Shown here one piece after another: positions 1 through 9,454 of a stretch of DNA of 64,000 nucleotides; position 1 is the stretch's first letter; the number at the start of each line of letters is the position of its first letter. This DNA is from JALZKA01 sp963786495. GTDB lineage: Bacteria > Actinomycetota > Thermoleophilia > Solirubrobacterales > 70-9. Made by a program: the position numbers and the translations under genes. The stretch lies in NCBI GenBank assembly GCA_963786495.1, contig CAWAZL010000004.1, positions 62,001-126,000 of the forward strand. Reading direction: 5' to 3'. The notes below the pieces were generated by a model. It had not been told where the DNA came from and ran no database searches. It worked only from the letters and a program-made list of their open reading frames with translations.

Positions 1-534
1 GACCACCCGCTTCGTTACCTCGCCTCCCGGGCGCGACTCTACGGCGGTCAGGTGGGGATGCCCGGCGGAGCCCGCAGTTCGTACTACGGGGGTTCGGACG
101 ATCTCGGATGGCGTTTCCGTGACTTCTCCCATACCTTCCCGAGTGCCCTCAGCGTCCGGAACCGCCTTCTCTCGTGGGTGGAAGGCACCGCCGAGAGGGG
201 GTCCCCACTGAACGTTCCGCTGCTCTACATTGTCGCGTCGGTCGCAGCCATCAGGAGACTCGGGCGGCGGGCCAGAGAGCCGGTACTCCCTGTTGCGCTG
301 GTCGTTGTCCTCGTCGCAATGCAAGCAATTCTCTTCTTCATGGCCGGGACGCACGAGTTCCGATATCAGTACTTCCAGGTCGCGCTTGGCGCGTGCCTCT
401 GCTCCATTGCCCTCGCACTCGGACGCTGCGAGCGTGATGCCCTGAGCGAGGCGATCACCCCACCGGCCCGGCGCACCCGGTGGCAGCCCGCTCGCCGGAA
501 ACGCCAAGCCGTTTCGTCTACGAGGCCGACGTGA
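1..534 (+). CDS. Integral membrane protein, C-terminal fragment
   Basis: The reading frame is open from the first base of the window, so the N-terminal part is missing. About 177 residues are visible. Three hydrophobic stretches can be seen: one around NVPLLYIVASVAAI, one around LPVALVVVLVAMQAILFF, and a last one around YFQVALGACLCSIALAL, followed by a basic, proline-rich tail. This is the usual end of a polytopic membrane enzyme of the lipid-linked sugar transferase type, but no catalytic motif is left in the visible part, so the family is not identified. Its stop codon overlaps the ATG of the next glycosyltransferase by one base (TGATG), which points to co-transcription and a related job in surface glycan assembly. 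Confidence 0.6.
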   Translation, partial: DHPLRYLASRARLYGGQVGMPGGARSSYYGGSDDLGWRFRDFSHTFPSALSVRNRLLSWVEGTAERGSPLNVPLLYIVASVAAIRRLGRRAREPVLPVALVVVLVAMQAILFFMAGTHEFRYQYFQVALGACLCSIALALGRCERDALSEAITPPARRTRWQPARRKRQAVSSTRPT

Positions 535-1649
535 TGGAACTGACCGTGCTCATGCCTTGCCTCGACGAGGCAGCGACAGTCGGTCTCTGCGTGACCGAAG
601 CCCGCAACTACATGGCGGCACGGAGTATCGACGGCGAAGTCCTGGTCGCCGACAACGGCAGCAGCGATGGCTCCCAGGCCATCGCCCGTGCCTGCGGAGC
701 GCGCTTGATCAACGTTCCCGAGAGCGGCTACGGCGCCGCGCTCCTCGGCGGGATCCGAGCGGCCAAGGGAACCTTCGTGATCATGGGCGACGCGGATGGC
801 AGCTACGACTTCTCATCGCTGGACCTGTTTATGACGCAACTCCGGAGTGGCTTCGATCTCGTGATGGGGAATCGGTTCCGGGGCGCGATCGAGGCCGGCG
901 CCATGCCCGCGCTTCACCGCTACTTCGGGAATCCAGTGCTGAGCTTCATCGGCCGTCTCTTTTTTGGCAGCACTGTGGGGGACTTCCATTGCGGACTACG
1001 GGGATTTCGACGCTCCAGTGCCCTTGCCCTCGGATTGCAGTCACCCGGAATGGAGTTCGCCTCCGAGATGGTCGTCAAGGCGACTCTGTTCGGCCAGTCA
1101 ATCTGCGACGTTCCGACGGCGCTGAGATGCGACGGGCGCGATGGCCCGCCCCACCTCCGGTCCTGGCGAGACGGTTGGAGACACCTTCGTTTTCTCCTCA
1201 TGTTCAGCCCCCGCTGGCTGTTCTTTTACCCCGGAGTTCTGTTGATGGTGGTCGGCGTGTTGATGGGCTCATTGCTCGTGATCAGTCCCATCAACCTCCT
1301 TTCAGCCCGACTTGACGGGAGCAGCCTCGTCGTCTGCAGCGCGGCCGTCCTCCTCGGGTACCAGGCGATTTGGTTCGCTGTGCTGACGAAAGCCTTCGCT
1401 AGCCGGGAAGGCCTCTTGCCGAACGATGTCAGAGTGGAAAGGTTCCGGGCGGCGTTTCCCCTGGAAAAGGCGCTCCTGGTCGCAGGAGTAGCCGTGGCAG
1501 TCGGCCTCAGTGTCCTCCTGACCGCCGTGCTCCAGGGCGACTTCGACGCCATCGACTCGCGGCGATCTCTTCGGCTCGTCATTCCGTCCATAACGCTGGT
1601 GATCAGTGGTGTCCAAACCGCCCTCTCCAGCCTCCTGTGGGAATTCTGA
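534..1649 (+). CDS. GT2 polyprenyl-phosphate glycosyltransferase (DPM1/DPG-synthase type)
   Basis: Predicted to move a sugar from a nucleotide donor to polyprenyl phosphate at the inner face of the membrane. The protein (371 residues) has a GT-A fold N-terminal domain with the donor motif DNGSSDG at residues 40-46 and the metal-binding GDADGS at 85-90. The second half holds four predicted membrane helices at about 229-251, 264-285, 313-334 and 347-367, the layout of the membrane-anchored DPM1-like GT2 enzymes. The ATG at 534 was chosen because MELTVLMPCLDE starts the GT-A strand directly and overlaps the upstream stop; an in-frame ATG at 480 lies inside the upstream gene. The lipid-phosphate acceptor is inferred from family layout. 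Confidence 0.85.
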   Translation: MELTVLMPCLDEAATVGLCVTEARNYMAARSIDGEVLVADNGSSDGSQAIARACGARLINVPESGYGAALLGGIRAAKGTFVIMGDADGSYDFSSLDLFMTQLRSGFDLVMGNRFRGAIEAGAMPALHRYFGNPVLSFIGRLFFGSTVGDFHCGLRGFRRSSALALGLQSPGMEFASEMVVKATLFGQSICDVPTALRCDGRDGPPHLRSWRDGWRHLRFLLMFSPRWLFFYPGVLLMVVGVLMGSLLVISPINLLSARLDGSSLVVCSAAVLLGYQAIWFAVLTKAFASREGLLPNDVRVERFRAAFPLEKALLVAGVAVAVGLSVLLTAVLQGDFDAIDSRRSLRLVIPSITLVISGVQTALSSLLWEF

Positions 1650-1728
1650 ATCTTCCTTCGGCGCGGCCTCAAGCGGTTGTCGACATTCCGTCACTAGAGG
1701 CGTCTTCTGCCGTACCAGCGGAAGACCG

Positions 1729-2304
1729 ATGAACGCCGTCGATCGTGCGATACGGAACCTCCGCATTTCCCAGGCTCTCCGTTACGTCCGTCCAGGATCA
1801 AGCGTCCTCGACATCGGCTGTCACGACGGCGAGCTCTTTCGGCGGCTCGGTCCGGCTCTCCGCCGGGGGTACGGATTGGATCCTGAACTCGCCGGACCCC
1901 TCGACGAACCCCGGTACCATCTCGAGCCTGGGTCCTTCCCGAAGGATCTTCCAGCGCACGAGGGCGAGTTCGATGTGATCACCATGCTCGCCGTGCTCGA
2001 GCACATTCCACCCGAGCAGCTGATCGAGTTCGCCGAGTCCTGCTTCGGCCTAGTGGTTCCCGGCGGGCGTCTCGTGACCACGGTCCCATCTCCGCTTGTT
2101 GATCCGCTTCTCGATGTGATGAAAAGGCTGCGCCTCCTCGACGGGATGGAGACCCATCAGCACCACGGGTTCGAACCCGAGGAGACCGCTCAGGTGATGG
2201 AAGGCGCCGGATTCACCCTCGTCACGCACAGTACATTCCAATTCCGTCTCAACCACTTGTTCGTTTTCGAGCGCCCCGAACGAGTAGGCGTTGCGCCGAC
2301 TTGA
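1729..2304 (+). CDS. Class I SAM-dependent methyltransferase
   Basis: A 191-residue methyltransferase of the small-molecule or glycan-modifying type. The glycine-rich SAM-binding motif I is VLDIGCHDG at residues 26-34, the acidic residue after strand 2 is in GLDPE, and the post-motif ITMLAVLEHIP follows near residue 90. The ATG at 1729 gives MNAVDRAIRNLRISQALRYV, a normal lead-in helix; the open frame extends further upstream but that part overlaps non-coding sequence after the glycosyltransferase. In this cluster the likely target is a sugar or a lipid-linked sugar, but nothing in the sequence names the substrate. Intact, no frameshift seen. Confidence 0.8.
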   Translation: MNAVDRAIRNLRISQALRYVRPGSSVLDIGCHDGELFRRLGPALRRGYGLDPELAGPLDEPRYHLEPGSFPKDLPAHEGEFDVITMLAVLEHIPPEQLIEFAESCFGLVVPGGRLVTTVPSPLVDPLLDVMKRLRLLDGMETHQHHGFEPEETAQVMEGAGFTLVTHSTFQFRLNHLFVFERPERVGVAPT

Positions 2305-2394
2305 CAGCCAGTACCAGCCAACCGCCCGCTCGGCGCCGGATGCCGTACGTCGGGGGTTCCCTCTGGTAACCTCCTTCCCCGTCGGAGTGCGAAC

Positions 2395-3118
2395 ATGTGG
2401 AACTACCTAACTGAGCCTTGGGCCCTTGGCGCGCCGCAGTTCGAGGCAGACCTGACGGACCCGGAACGGCGCACAGGGCCATGGTCGGGGCACCGGCGGT
2501 TTGCCTACGATCTCGTGCGAAACGGGCGACCGGATTGCGTCGTAGAGCTCGGCACGCACTACGGCGTCTCCTTCTTCGCCTTTTCCCAGGCCGTAAAAGA
2601 CGGTGGCCTCGAAACCCGGCTGCATGCCGTCGACACGTGGAAGGGTGAGGAGCACTCCGGCTTCTACGGCGAGGAAGTCATCGACGTCGTCCGCCAGATC
2701 ATCAAGCAGCACTACGCCACCCTCGACATTCGGCTCCACCGCTGCCTGTTCGACGACGCCCTGCGAGAGTTCCACGAAGGCTCGATCGACCTCCTCCACA
2801 TTGACGGCTTTCATTCCTACGAAGCCGTGGAGCACGACTTCAACACGTGGCTGCCGAAATTGGCGCCCAGCGGCGTCGTTCTCTTTCATGATGTCGATCC
2901 GGCGAGCGGCTATGGATCGTCCGATTTCTGGCGCGACCTTCAGAAGAAATACCCGTCGCTCACATTTCCTCACAATTTCGGCTTGGGTGTCCTCTTCCCC
3001 AAGGGAGTCGAAGGGCACGAACCGCTTCTGACCGGCCAGACCGACGTTTTGATCAGGGCCTACGAACAGTGGGCACGCCACGATCTGGCCGCCATCCAGG
3101 TGCACGACGCTGACGGAA
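2395..3118 (+). CDS. Class I SAM methyltransferase that runs by frameshift into a coiled coil
   Basis: The first 240 residues form a methyltransferase domain: motif I VVELGTHYGVS near residue 44, then LLHIDGFHSYEAVEHDF near residue 133 and VVLFHDVD near residue 160, a pattern shared with CmcI-like and Methyltransf_24 enzymes. At about 3105 the coding sense moves by one base into the frame that begins MVKARDVAIEG at 3119. Just before that ATG the new frame reads TLTE and then a stop 66 bases further up, so the downstream frame has no start region of its own except the ATG at 3119. I infer one protein, methyltransferase then coiled coil, split by an indel. This is the layout of WbdD-type chain-length regulators of ABC-exported polysaccharides. 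If the break is real, the methyltransferase would end in a nonsense tail. Confidence 0.7.
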
Positions 3119-6083
3119 ATGGTCAAAGCCCGCGATGTCGCGATCGAAGGCCAGACCACCATGATCGTCGATCGCGACGACGTCATCGCCGCACAGAACT
3201 CGCTGATCGACTCCCAACGATGCGCAATCGAGTCGAACGAGCGTGCCATCGACGCCCGGGACGAGGCCCTCGTGGCCCAGACCCGGATGATCGACGAGCG
3301 GGACGAGGTCATCCGTTCGCAGGCGAAGCTCCTCGAGGGGAGCCAGGCAGAGCTGGCGAGACTCAACGAGGTGCTGGATGCGCTCTTTGCGGAGACCGAG
3401 CCGGCCGAAACGACCGATCCGCTCACGCCCCACGTGGCCGACGCACACGAGGCACCGCCCACGAAGAAGGCCGCCCTCCGCCAGATCGCGGCCCGAGAGC
3501 TCCGCCGCCAACAAGCAATCGCCCGGGCCGCCGCTCCCTACCTGCCGGAAGGGATGGTGCAGGTCGGCATCAAGGCCAAGCGGGCTGTGACGCGGACGCG
3601 GGTGTGGAGCCGTGTGCGGGGCCGCCCCGCCCCGGTCACTCCTTCCCTGGTCCCCGAGGCCTTCTGGACGGTTTTCGACCCCGACTTCTACACGGCAACG
3701 TATGGCGCGGCACGCGACATCGATCCGGCCCGCCACTACCTGGTCCATGGCTGGTTCAGAGGCCTGGATCCTTCGCCGTTCTTCTCGGTCAGCTGGTACC
3801 TCTCGAACTATCCGGAGGTCGCGGATGCCGGCCAGGAACCGCTCACCTACTACCTCGAGACGGGATACAAGCAAGGCCACAATCCCCAGCCCTGGTTCGA
3901 CGGGGCGTGGTACGCCGCCGAGAACCCGGACCTGGACCTTGCCCGCCTGAGCCCGCTCGAGCACTTCATCTTGAGCGGGATTGCAGCCGGAAAATCGGTG
4001 AGCGAAGCCCATTTCCGGCTGCTGGCCGGGTCCCGGGCCCGAGCGGTGAGCCAGCCGCCGAGGGAGACCATGGCGACGGTGCTGAGCGAAGAATCGGAGG
4101 AGGCGACGATCCCGTTGTCGGCCCTGCCGGCCGACAGCTTCGACCTCGTGACCATCGACCTGTGGGACACGCTGCTGCGCCGTGACCGTGCGGCTGACGC
4201 CGCCAAGGTGGCGACGGCTCGACGGATGCTCCTCCGGTTGGGTCCGCGGATACAGGTCGGGGTTTGGGATCTCTTCCAGCGCCGGGTGTCGACAGAACTG
4301 GCGATGGCTGCCGGAGCCGACGACGAGGAATACGAACTCGCCAACGTTCTCGGCCAGGTGCTCATCGACCTGGCCATCCCGGCAGCCGAGGCGCGTCAAC
4401 TCGCAGACGAGCTCGCCGACTGTCGAGGTCGACGACGAGATCGCCACCACCAATCCGGTGCCCGAGGTCGCCGCAGTCGTCCATGGACTGCTCGGCCGGC
4501 CGTCGCCGCCGGCGATCGCCGTACTCTCGGACTTCTACATGGGAGCGGAGCGACTGGAACGCCTCTTGCTGGCGCACGGCTTCGACCTTCCGGTCCTCAG
4601 CTCGTGCGAGCTCGGTGGCTCCAAGCGTCTCGCGACGTCGTTCGTGATTGCCCGGGAACGGCTCGGACACCCGGACGGGAAGCACCTCCACATCGGCGAC
4701 GACCCGACGTCCGACGGCCGCCACGCCGCCCGGTCGGGGGCCACCGCCGTTGTCGTGCCCTCCGCCGCCCGGCCCGGGATGCCACGGCCGGGCGCGCTGG
4801 ACGAGACGTACTACGACCAGCTACTTGATCGTCTCGGGGTGGGCCTCACCGAGCTTGGGCTGGCGTTGGCGCCCAACGAGCTCGACCACCCGCTGGAACG
4901 GGAGAGCTTCCTGGCCGGCGTGGCCTCGGCGGCCATTCCGACTGCGCTCGTGGCCGGAGCGATCGAGCTGGCCTCGGAACAGGGGGCGGAGAAGATCTTC
5001 TACCTCAGCCGCGAAGGCGCCTTTCTCTCCCGGTTGCACCGCCTGGTGGCCGGTTCGCTGGCGAGAGGGCATGCTGCCGGCGGCGGTGCACCTCGAAGTC
5101 AGCCGGCGTTCGACGTTCGGCGCATCGATCAACCGGGTGTACGAGGACTGCTCGGCCAGGCTCTGGCGTCAGTACCCGGCGCAGTCCCTGCGGGGGTTTC
5201 TGCTCTCGCTCGGGCTCGACCCTTCGGCCTTCGAGCCGACCGCGACCCGCATGGGCCTTCCGGTCGATGGCGTCATCGACGGGATCCAGGAGGATCTCCG
5301 GTTCCGCGAGTTCCTCGAGATCCCGGCGGTGGCGTCGGCCATGCAGGAGGCCCTGGCCGGCCAGCGGGACCTCCTCAACGGCTATCTCGAGGGCCGGGGT
5401 TTCTCCAAGGAGTCGCCCATCGTCGTGGACATCGGCTGGCGGGGCACGATCCAGGACAACCTCTGCTACCTCCGCCCCGACACCATCATCTCGGGTGTCT
5501 ACCTCGGCCTGTTCCCCTACCTCCATCAGCAGCCGGTCAACGCCCGCAAGCGGGCGGTCGTCTTCGACGGCAACCACAGCGAGGACTTCGACTTCGCGTC
5601 CCCGCCGGCCGCCCTCGAATCGCCCTGGACGCCGCGGGTGCCGACGGCCTTCGGGTACCGGTGGGAGCAGGATGGCGTGGCAGTCGCCGTCGGCGAGATC
5701 GAGGAGGGCAGGGCCGACCACCTGATGGATGCGTACCAGCGGGGAGTCATGGCCGCGGCCGCGATGGTTGCCGACTGCTTCGTCGCCAACGGAGCAGTCA
5801 CCCGGCTCCTGCGGCGAGGCGCTGCAGCGACAGCTCCGGGCCTACTTCGAACAGCCTCTGCCCGGCGTCGCCGACATCTGGTTCTATTCCGTGCACGACG
5901 ACACGTTCGGGGCGCTCAATGTCACGCCGTTCGGAAAGCCCCGGCCGCCGATGCGACTCGCCCACCGGCCGGGTGAGGCGCAGCGACACCGAGGAGGCGC
6001 AGGCCAGCCTCTGGGCCGCCGGATACGAGCAGTGGCGCCCCGTCCGATCGCTCACGGCCATCCGCTCTCTGCGGGTCAGGTAA
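3119..6083 (+). CDS. Coiled coil plus glycan-cluster repeat region plus COG5610-like HAD protein, frameshifted
   Basis: About 990 codons over several frames. Residues 1-85 are an alpha-helical coiled coil with the near-repeat ARDEAL/ERDEVI. Next is a region typical of glycosyltransferase cluster proteins, with the short modules FDPDFYTATYG, FFSVSWYLSNYPEV and WFDGAWYAAENPDLD, each followed by a HYL or HFI segment. Then a HAD-type domain begins at VTIDLWDTLLRRD (nucleophile region DLWDT) and continues with VLSDFYMG and HIGDDPTSDG; this resembles the predicted hydrolases of COG5610. A second conserved part follows with YLSREGAFLSRL and VVDIGWRGTIQ. The frame changes near 4425, 5075, 5815 and 5975. 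It ends nine bases before the next start. It probably continues the methyltransferase upstream as one giant protein. The enzymatic reaction is unknown; a phosphatase-like step on a glycan is a guess. Confidence 0.65.
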
Positions 6084-6092
6084 CCCCCGGCG

Positions 6093-7246
6093 ATGAGCAC
6101 GAACGGAGACCCCTACCTGCACGAGTACTACCGGCGGTTCCGCTCGACCGGCCGCGAGGAGGGAGAGGAGCGTTCGCTGCTCTTCGTCGTCGGATCGACC
6201 GGGATCAGCGGCGGCTCCTACGTCATCCTCCAGCACGCCCAGTATCTGCTGGAGCACGGCTGGCGCGTCGGCCTGGCCGCCAAGCACCGGGAGGACGGCT
6301 TCACACCCTGGCACCCGGCGCTCGAATCGATCGACGTCCTGTCGATCGACGAGGCAGCCGAGCGGGAGTTCGACATCGTGATGGCGACGTGGTGGCCCAC
6401 CGTCTACGAGCTGCCCCGACTCCGCGGCCGTCATTTCATGTACCTCGTGCAGTCGGTCGAGTCGCGCTTCTACGGCGACAGCGCCGCCGACGCCTGGGCC
6501 CAGCCGCTCGCCGAACTCACCTACACCTTCGGGCTCCCCATCGTGACGATCGCGACGTGGCTGCAGGTCTACCTCGCCCTCCGGCACAAAGCGCCGTCGT
6601 TCCTCGTCCGCAACGGGATCCGCAAGGACGTCTACGTCCCTTCGGGCCCGCCGTCGAGCCGCCGGGACGAGGGCCGCCTGCGCGTCCTGGTGGAGGGGCC
6701 GACGAACATCCCGATGAAGAACGTCGACGCCGCCGTCCGGCTGGCCCGCGAAGGCGGTGCCGACGAGATCTGGCTCATGATGGGTTCGCGAAGGGCCCGC
6801 TCCCACCGACGGTCGACCGGACGTTCGTGAAGATCCCGGTCGAGTCGACCCCGGTGATCTACCGATCCTGCGACGTCCTGCTCAAGCTGAGCAAGGTCGA
6901 GGGGATGTTCGGCCCGCCCCTGGAGATGTTCCACTGCGGCGGCACGGCGATCACCTACGACGTCACGGGCAGCGAGGAGTACCTCGTCTCGGGTCGGAAC
7001 AGCCTCGTCGTGCCGATGGACGACGAGAAGGCCGTTGCCGACAGCCGTGCGATCCCTGAAGACGGAGCCCGAGCTTGCTTCGGGACCTCCGCGCTGGGGC
7101 TCTGGCCACCGCTGCGGCCTGGCCCGAATGGTCGACCTCGTCGGCCGAGTTCGAGCGGATCGTCGCCGCGGTCAGCCGACACCCGAGCCCCTGCCATCGC
7201 CCAGACGATGCTGGCCATCCGGGGCGCCGCGGTGGAGATGCGATGA
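6093..7246 (+). CDS. GT4-like glycosyltransferase, frameshifted
   Basis: A GT-B fold glycosyltransferase of about 385 residues. The N-terminal domain carries LLFVVGSTGISGGSYVILQHAQYL, the usual donor-independent Rossmann start, and the link region has FLVRNGIRKDVY. The C-terminal donor-binding domain shows VEGPTNIPMKNVDAAV and then PLEMFHCGGTAITYDVTGSEE, which matches the E-x7-E region of GT4 with the second glutamate in the G-S-E-E stretch. Frame changes are needed near 6785, 7040, 7070 and 7185 to keep the protein continuous. The stop TGA overlaps the ATG of the permease by four bases (ATGA), so it belongs to the same transcript as the first ABC exporter. Confidence 0.75.
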
Positions 7247-8067
7247 GCGTGCGGGCGCTACCCGCCCGACTGCGGAGCGATCGGACCCGTTCGCAGCTCC
7301 AGCTGGCGGCCCGGCTGGCCAGCCGGCAGATCTCCCAGCGGTACCGCGAGTCGGTGTTCGGGGCGGCCTGGGCGGTCATGAACCCACTGCTCCTGCTTCT
7401 GATCTACTGGGTCGTGTTCGCCAAGGTCTTCCACTCCACGTGGACCGGACCGGAGCAGAACCGGCCCTACGCGCTGATCATCTTCTGCGGGATCGTCGTC
7501 TTCAACCTCTACTGCCGAGATCGTCAACAGCTCCTTGTTCCTTAGTTCAGGGGAACGCCCTCCTCATCAAGCGCACCACGGTGAGCAGTCGCGTGCTCCC
7601 GTTGTCGTCGTCGCTGGCGGCCCTTTTCAACGTTCGGGATCAACCTCATCCCCCTCCTGGTCGTCTATCTCGCCTTGGAGCACAAGCCGCCGCCGGCCAC
7701 CGCCCTACTGCTACCACTGATCATCCTGCCGCTGCTCGTGATGAGCACCGGCATCGCCATGGTGCTCGCCTCGGTGTCCGCCTACCTGCGTGACACCCAG
7801 CAGGTCGTGCCCTTGATCAACACGGCACTGTTCTTCCTGAGCCCGATCTTCTATCCGGGCAGCAGGCTCCCCGGCGGCCTGGCATCCCTGTCGGAGAAGT
7901 TCACGCCGGTGGGCCATGTCATCGTGACTACCCGGCGGTTGCTGTTCGTCGGGGAGCTTCCGTTGTGGAAGCCCACGGTGCTCTACTGCGCCGGTTCTCT
8001 GCTCGTGTTCGTGTTCGGTTGGTTCGTGTACGGCCAGGCCGCCAAGGGGTTCGGCGATGTCGTCTGA
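7243..8067 (+). CDS. wzm: ABC-2 polysaccharide exporter permease (Wzm/TagG type), first copy
   Basis: Membrane subunit of a polysaccharide ABC exporter. The N-terminus is the amphipathic interface helix, with ASRQISQRYRESVFG followed by AWAVMNPLLLLLIYWVVF, a hallmark of Wzm/TagG permeases. Further helices appear around LIIFCGIVVFN, LLPLIILPLLVMSTGIAM, and the family motif SAYLRDTQQVVPLINTALFF, then LSPIFYP. The coding sense leaves the frame near 7515 and returns near 7630, so two compensating indels are likely; with these the length is about 274 residues, normal for the family. It overlaps the ATPase gene by 11 bases. Together the two would move an undecaprenyl-linked glycan across the membrane. 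Confidence 0.87.
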
Positions 8068-9448
8068 GGAGGTGCTCGCCGTCCGCGACGTCTCGAAGGT
8101 CTACCGCGTCTACTCGCGACCGCAACAGCGCCTCTGGCAGGCGCTCGACGACAAGCGGGGGAAAGGGCCTCGGCACTGCTTCGAGGTGCCGGCCGTCACA
8201 GCGGTCTCGTTCGAGCTGAACCGGGGCGAGAGCATCTCGATCGTCGGCCGCAACGGAAGCGGGAAATCCACGCTGCTGGAGATGGTGGTGGGGACGCTCA
8301 CGCCCACGAAGGGAACGATTTCCCGGAGGGGGCGGGTGTCCGCCCTCCTCGAACTGGGTGCCGGTTTCAACCCCGACTTCAGCGGCCGGCAGAACTTCCG
8401 CCTCGCAGCCGCCATCCAAGGGCTGAGCGATGCGGAGATCGACGGCATCGAGCCCGAGGTCGAGGAGTTCGCCGAGATCGGCCCCTTCATCGACGAGCCG
8501 GTCCGGACGTATTCCAGCGGCATGTACGTGCGGCTGGCCTTCGCGTCAGCTGTCCACGTCTTCCCCGACCTCCTCATTGTCGATGAAGCCTTGGCGGTCG
8601 GCGACATCTTCTTCCAGCAGAAGTGCTTCGCCTTCATGGAGCAGCGCCTGGCTGGGACATCGAAGCTCATCGTCACCCACGACCTGCCCAGCGCCGTGCG
8701 GCTGTCGACCCGCTGCCTCGTCATGGACCGCGGTCGAGTCGTGTTCGACGGCCCCCCGCTGGACGCGGTCGAGGCCTACACAGCCCTGAACCTGCGTGAG
8801 CGTTCGACCCGGACGGGATCGGCCGGCGTGCCGCTCAAAGTCGAGGTCGAAGTGGATCCCGAGGTGACCGCGGCCCGGGTCGAGGTCGAAAGCCTGGAGG
8901 ACCCGTTCGCCGACGCCGAGGCGCTTGATATTGATCCCGGCCGGTCGACCGACCCCGACGCTCTGAAGGTCCACCGCTTGTTGGCGTCACGACAGAGCGG
9001 TCGGGGGCTGTGGGAACCCCTCGATGGCGGCGCCATCACGCTGCGGACCGGTGACCGCCTCCGCGTCGCGCTCGAGGTCACCGTGGGCTGCTCGATCGCC
9101 CAGCCCATCTGGGGTTACCTCATGCGGGACCGTGTCGGAAACGCCCTCTTCGGCCAGAACTCCGTCGGGTCGTCGCTCGATGTTGATCCGATCAACCCCG
9201 GGCGGCACGTCATCGAGTTCGAAATGACCTGGCCCGAAGTGGAATCCGGCGAGTACACCCTGACGTTCGGGCTCGGCGATGGTGCCCACCCCCTACACCA
9301 CTCGATCGTGGCCTGGGTGCAGGGCATCCTCCGGGTTGTCGGCGTCCCGCTTCGCCCGGTACACGGTTCGTTCAACAACGACCTGCTTAAGCTGAACGTC
9401 AAGCGCCTCCCTGACATCGACCGGGTGCACCAACCTGAGGCCACGTAG
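8057..9448 (+). CDS. wzt: Polysaccharide ABC exporter ATPase with C-terminal Wzt domain, first copy
   Basis: 463 residues, intact. The nucleotide-binding domain has Walker A GRNGSGKST at 64-72, signature YSSGMYVRL near 153-161, Walker B LLIVDEAL at 173-180 and the switch histidine in IVTHDLPS. From about residue 290 a beta-rich C-terminal domain follows (GDRLRVALEVTVG, PIWGYLMRDRVGNALFG, GEYTLTFGLGDG), which is the Wzt_C carbohydrate-binding domain that selects the terminal structure of the glycan in known O-antigen exporters. It is the partner of the permease just upstream. The gene ends six bases before the convergent GT2 gene on the other strand. Confidence 0.93.
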   Translation: MSSEEVLAVRDVSKVYRVYSRPQQRLWQALDDKRGKGPRHCFEVPAVTAVSFELNRGESISIVGRNGSGKSTLLEMVVGTLTPTKGTISRRGRVSALLELGAGFNPDFSGRQNFRLAAAIQGLSDAEIDGIEPEVEEFAEIGPFIDEPVRTYSSGMYVRLAFASAVHVFPDLLIVDEALAVGDIFFQQKCFAFMEQRLAGTSKLIVTHDLPSAVRLSTRCLVMDRGRVVFDGPPLDAVEAYTALNLRERSTRTGSAGVPLKVEVEVDPEVTAARVEVESLEDPFADAEALDIDPGRSTDPDALKVHRLLASRQSGRGLWEPLDGGAITLRTGDRLRVALEVTVGCSIAQPIWGYLMRDRVGNALFGQNSVGSSLDVDPINPGRHVIEFEMTWPEVESGEYTLTFGLGDGAHPLHHSIVAWVQGILRVVGVPLRPVHGSFNNDLLKLNVKRLPDIDRVHQPEAT

Positions 9449-9454
9449 GCGCGG

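Noticed and set aside
2395..6083. Programmed frameshifting in the methyltransferase/HAD gene
   Set aside because: Shifts are many, of both senses, have no slippery site in common, and occur all over the left piece; indels are the simpler cause.
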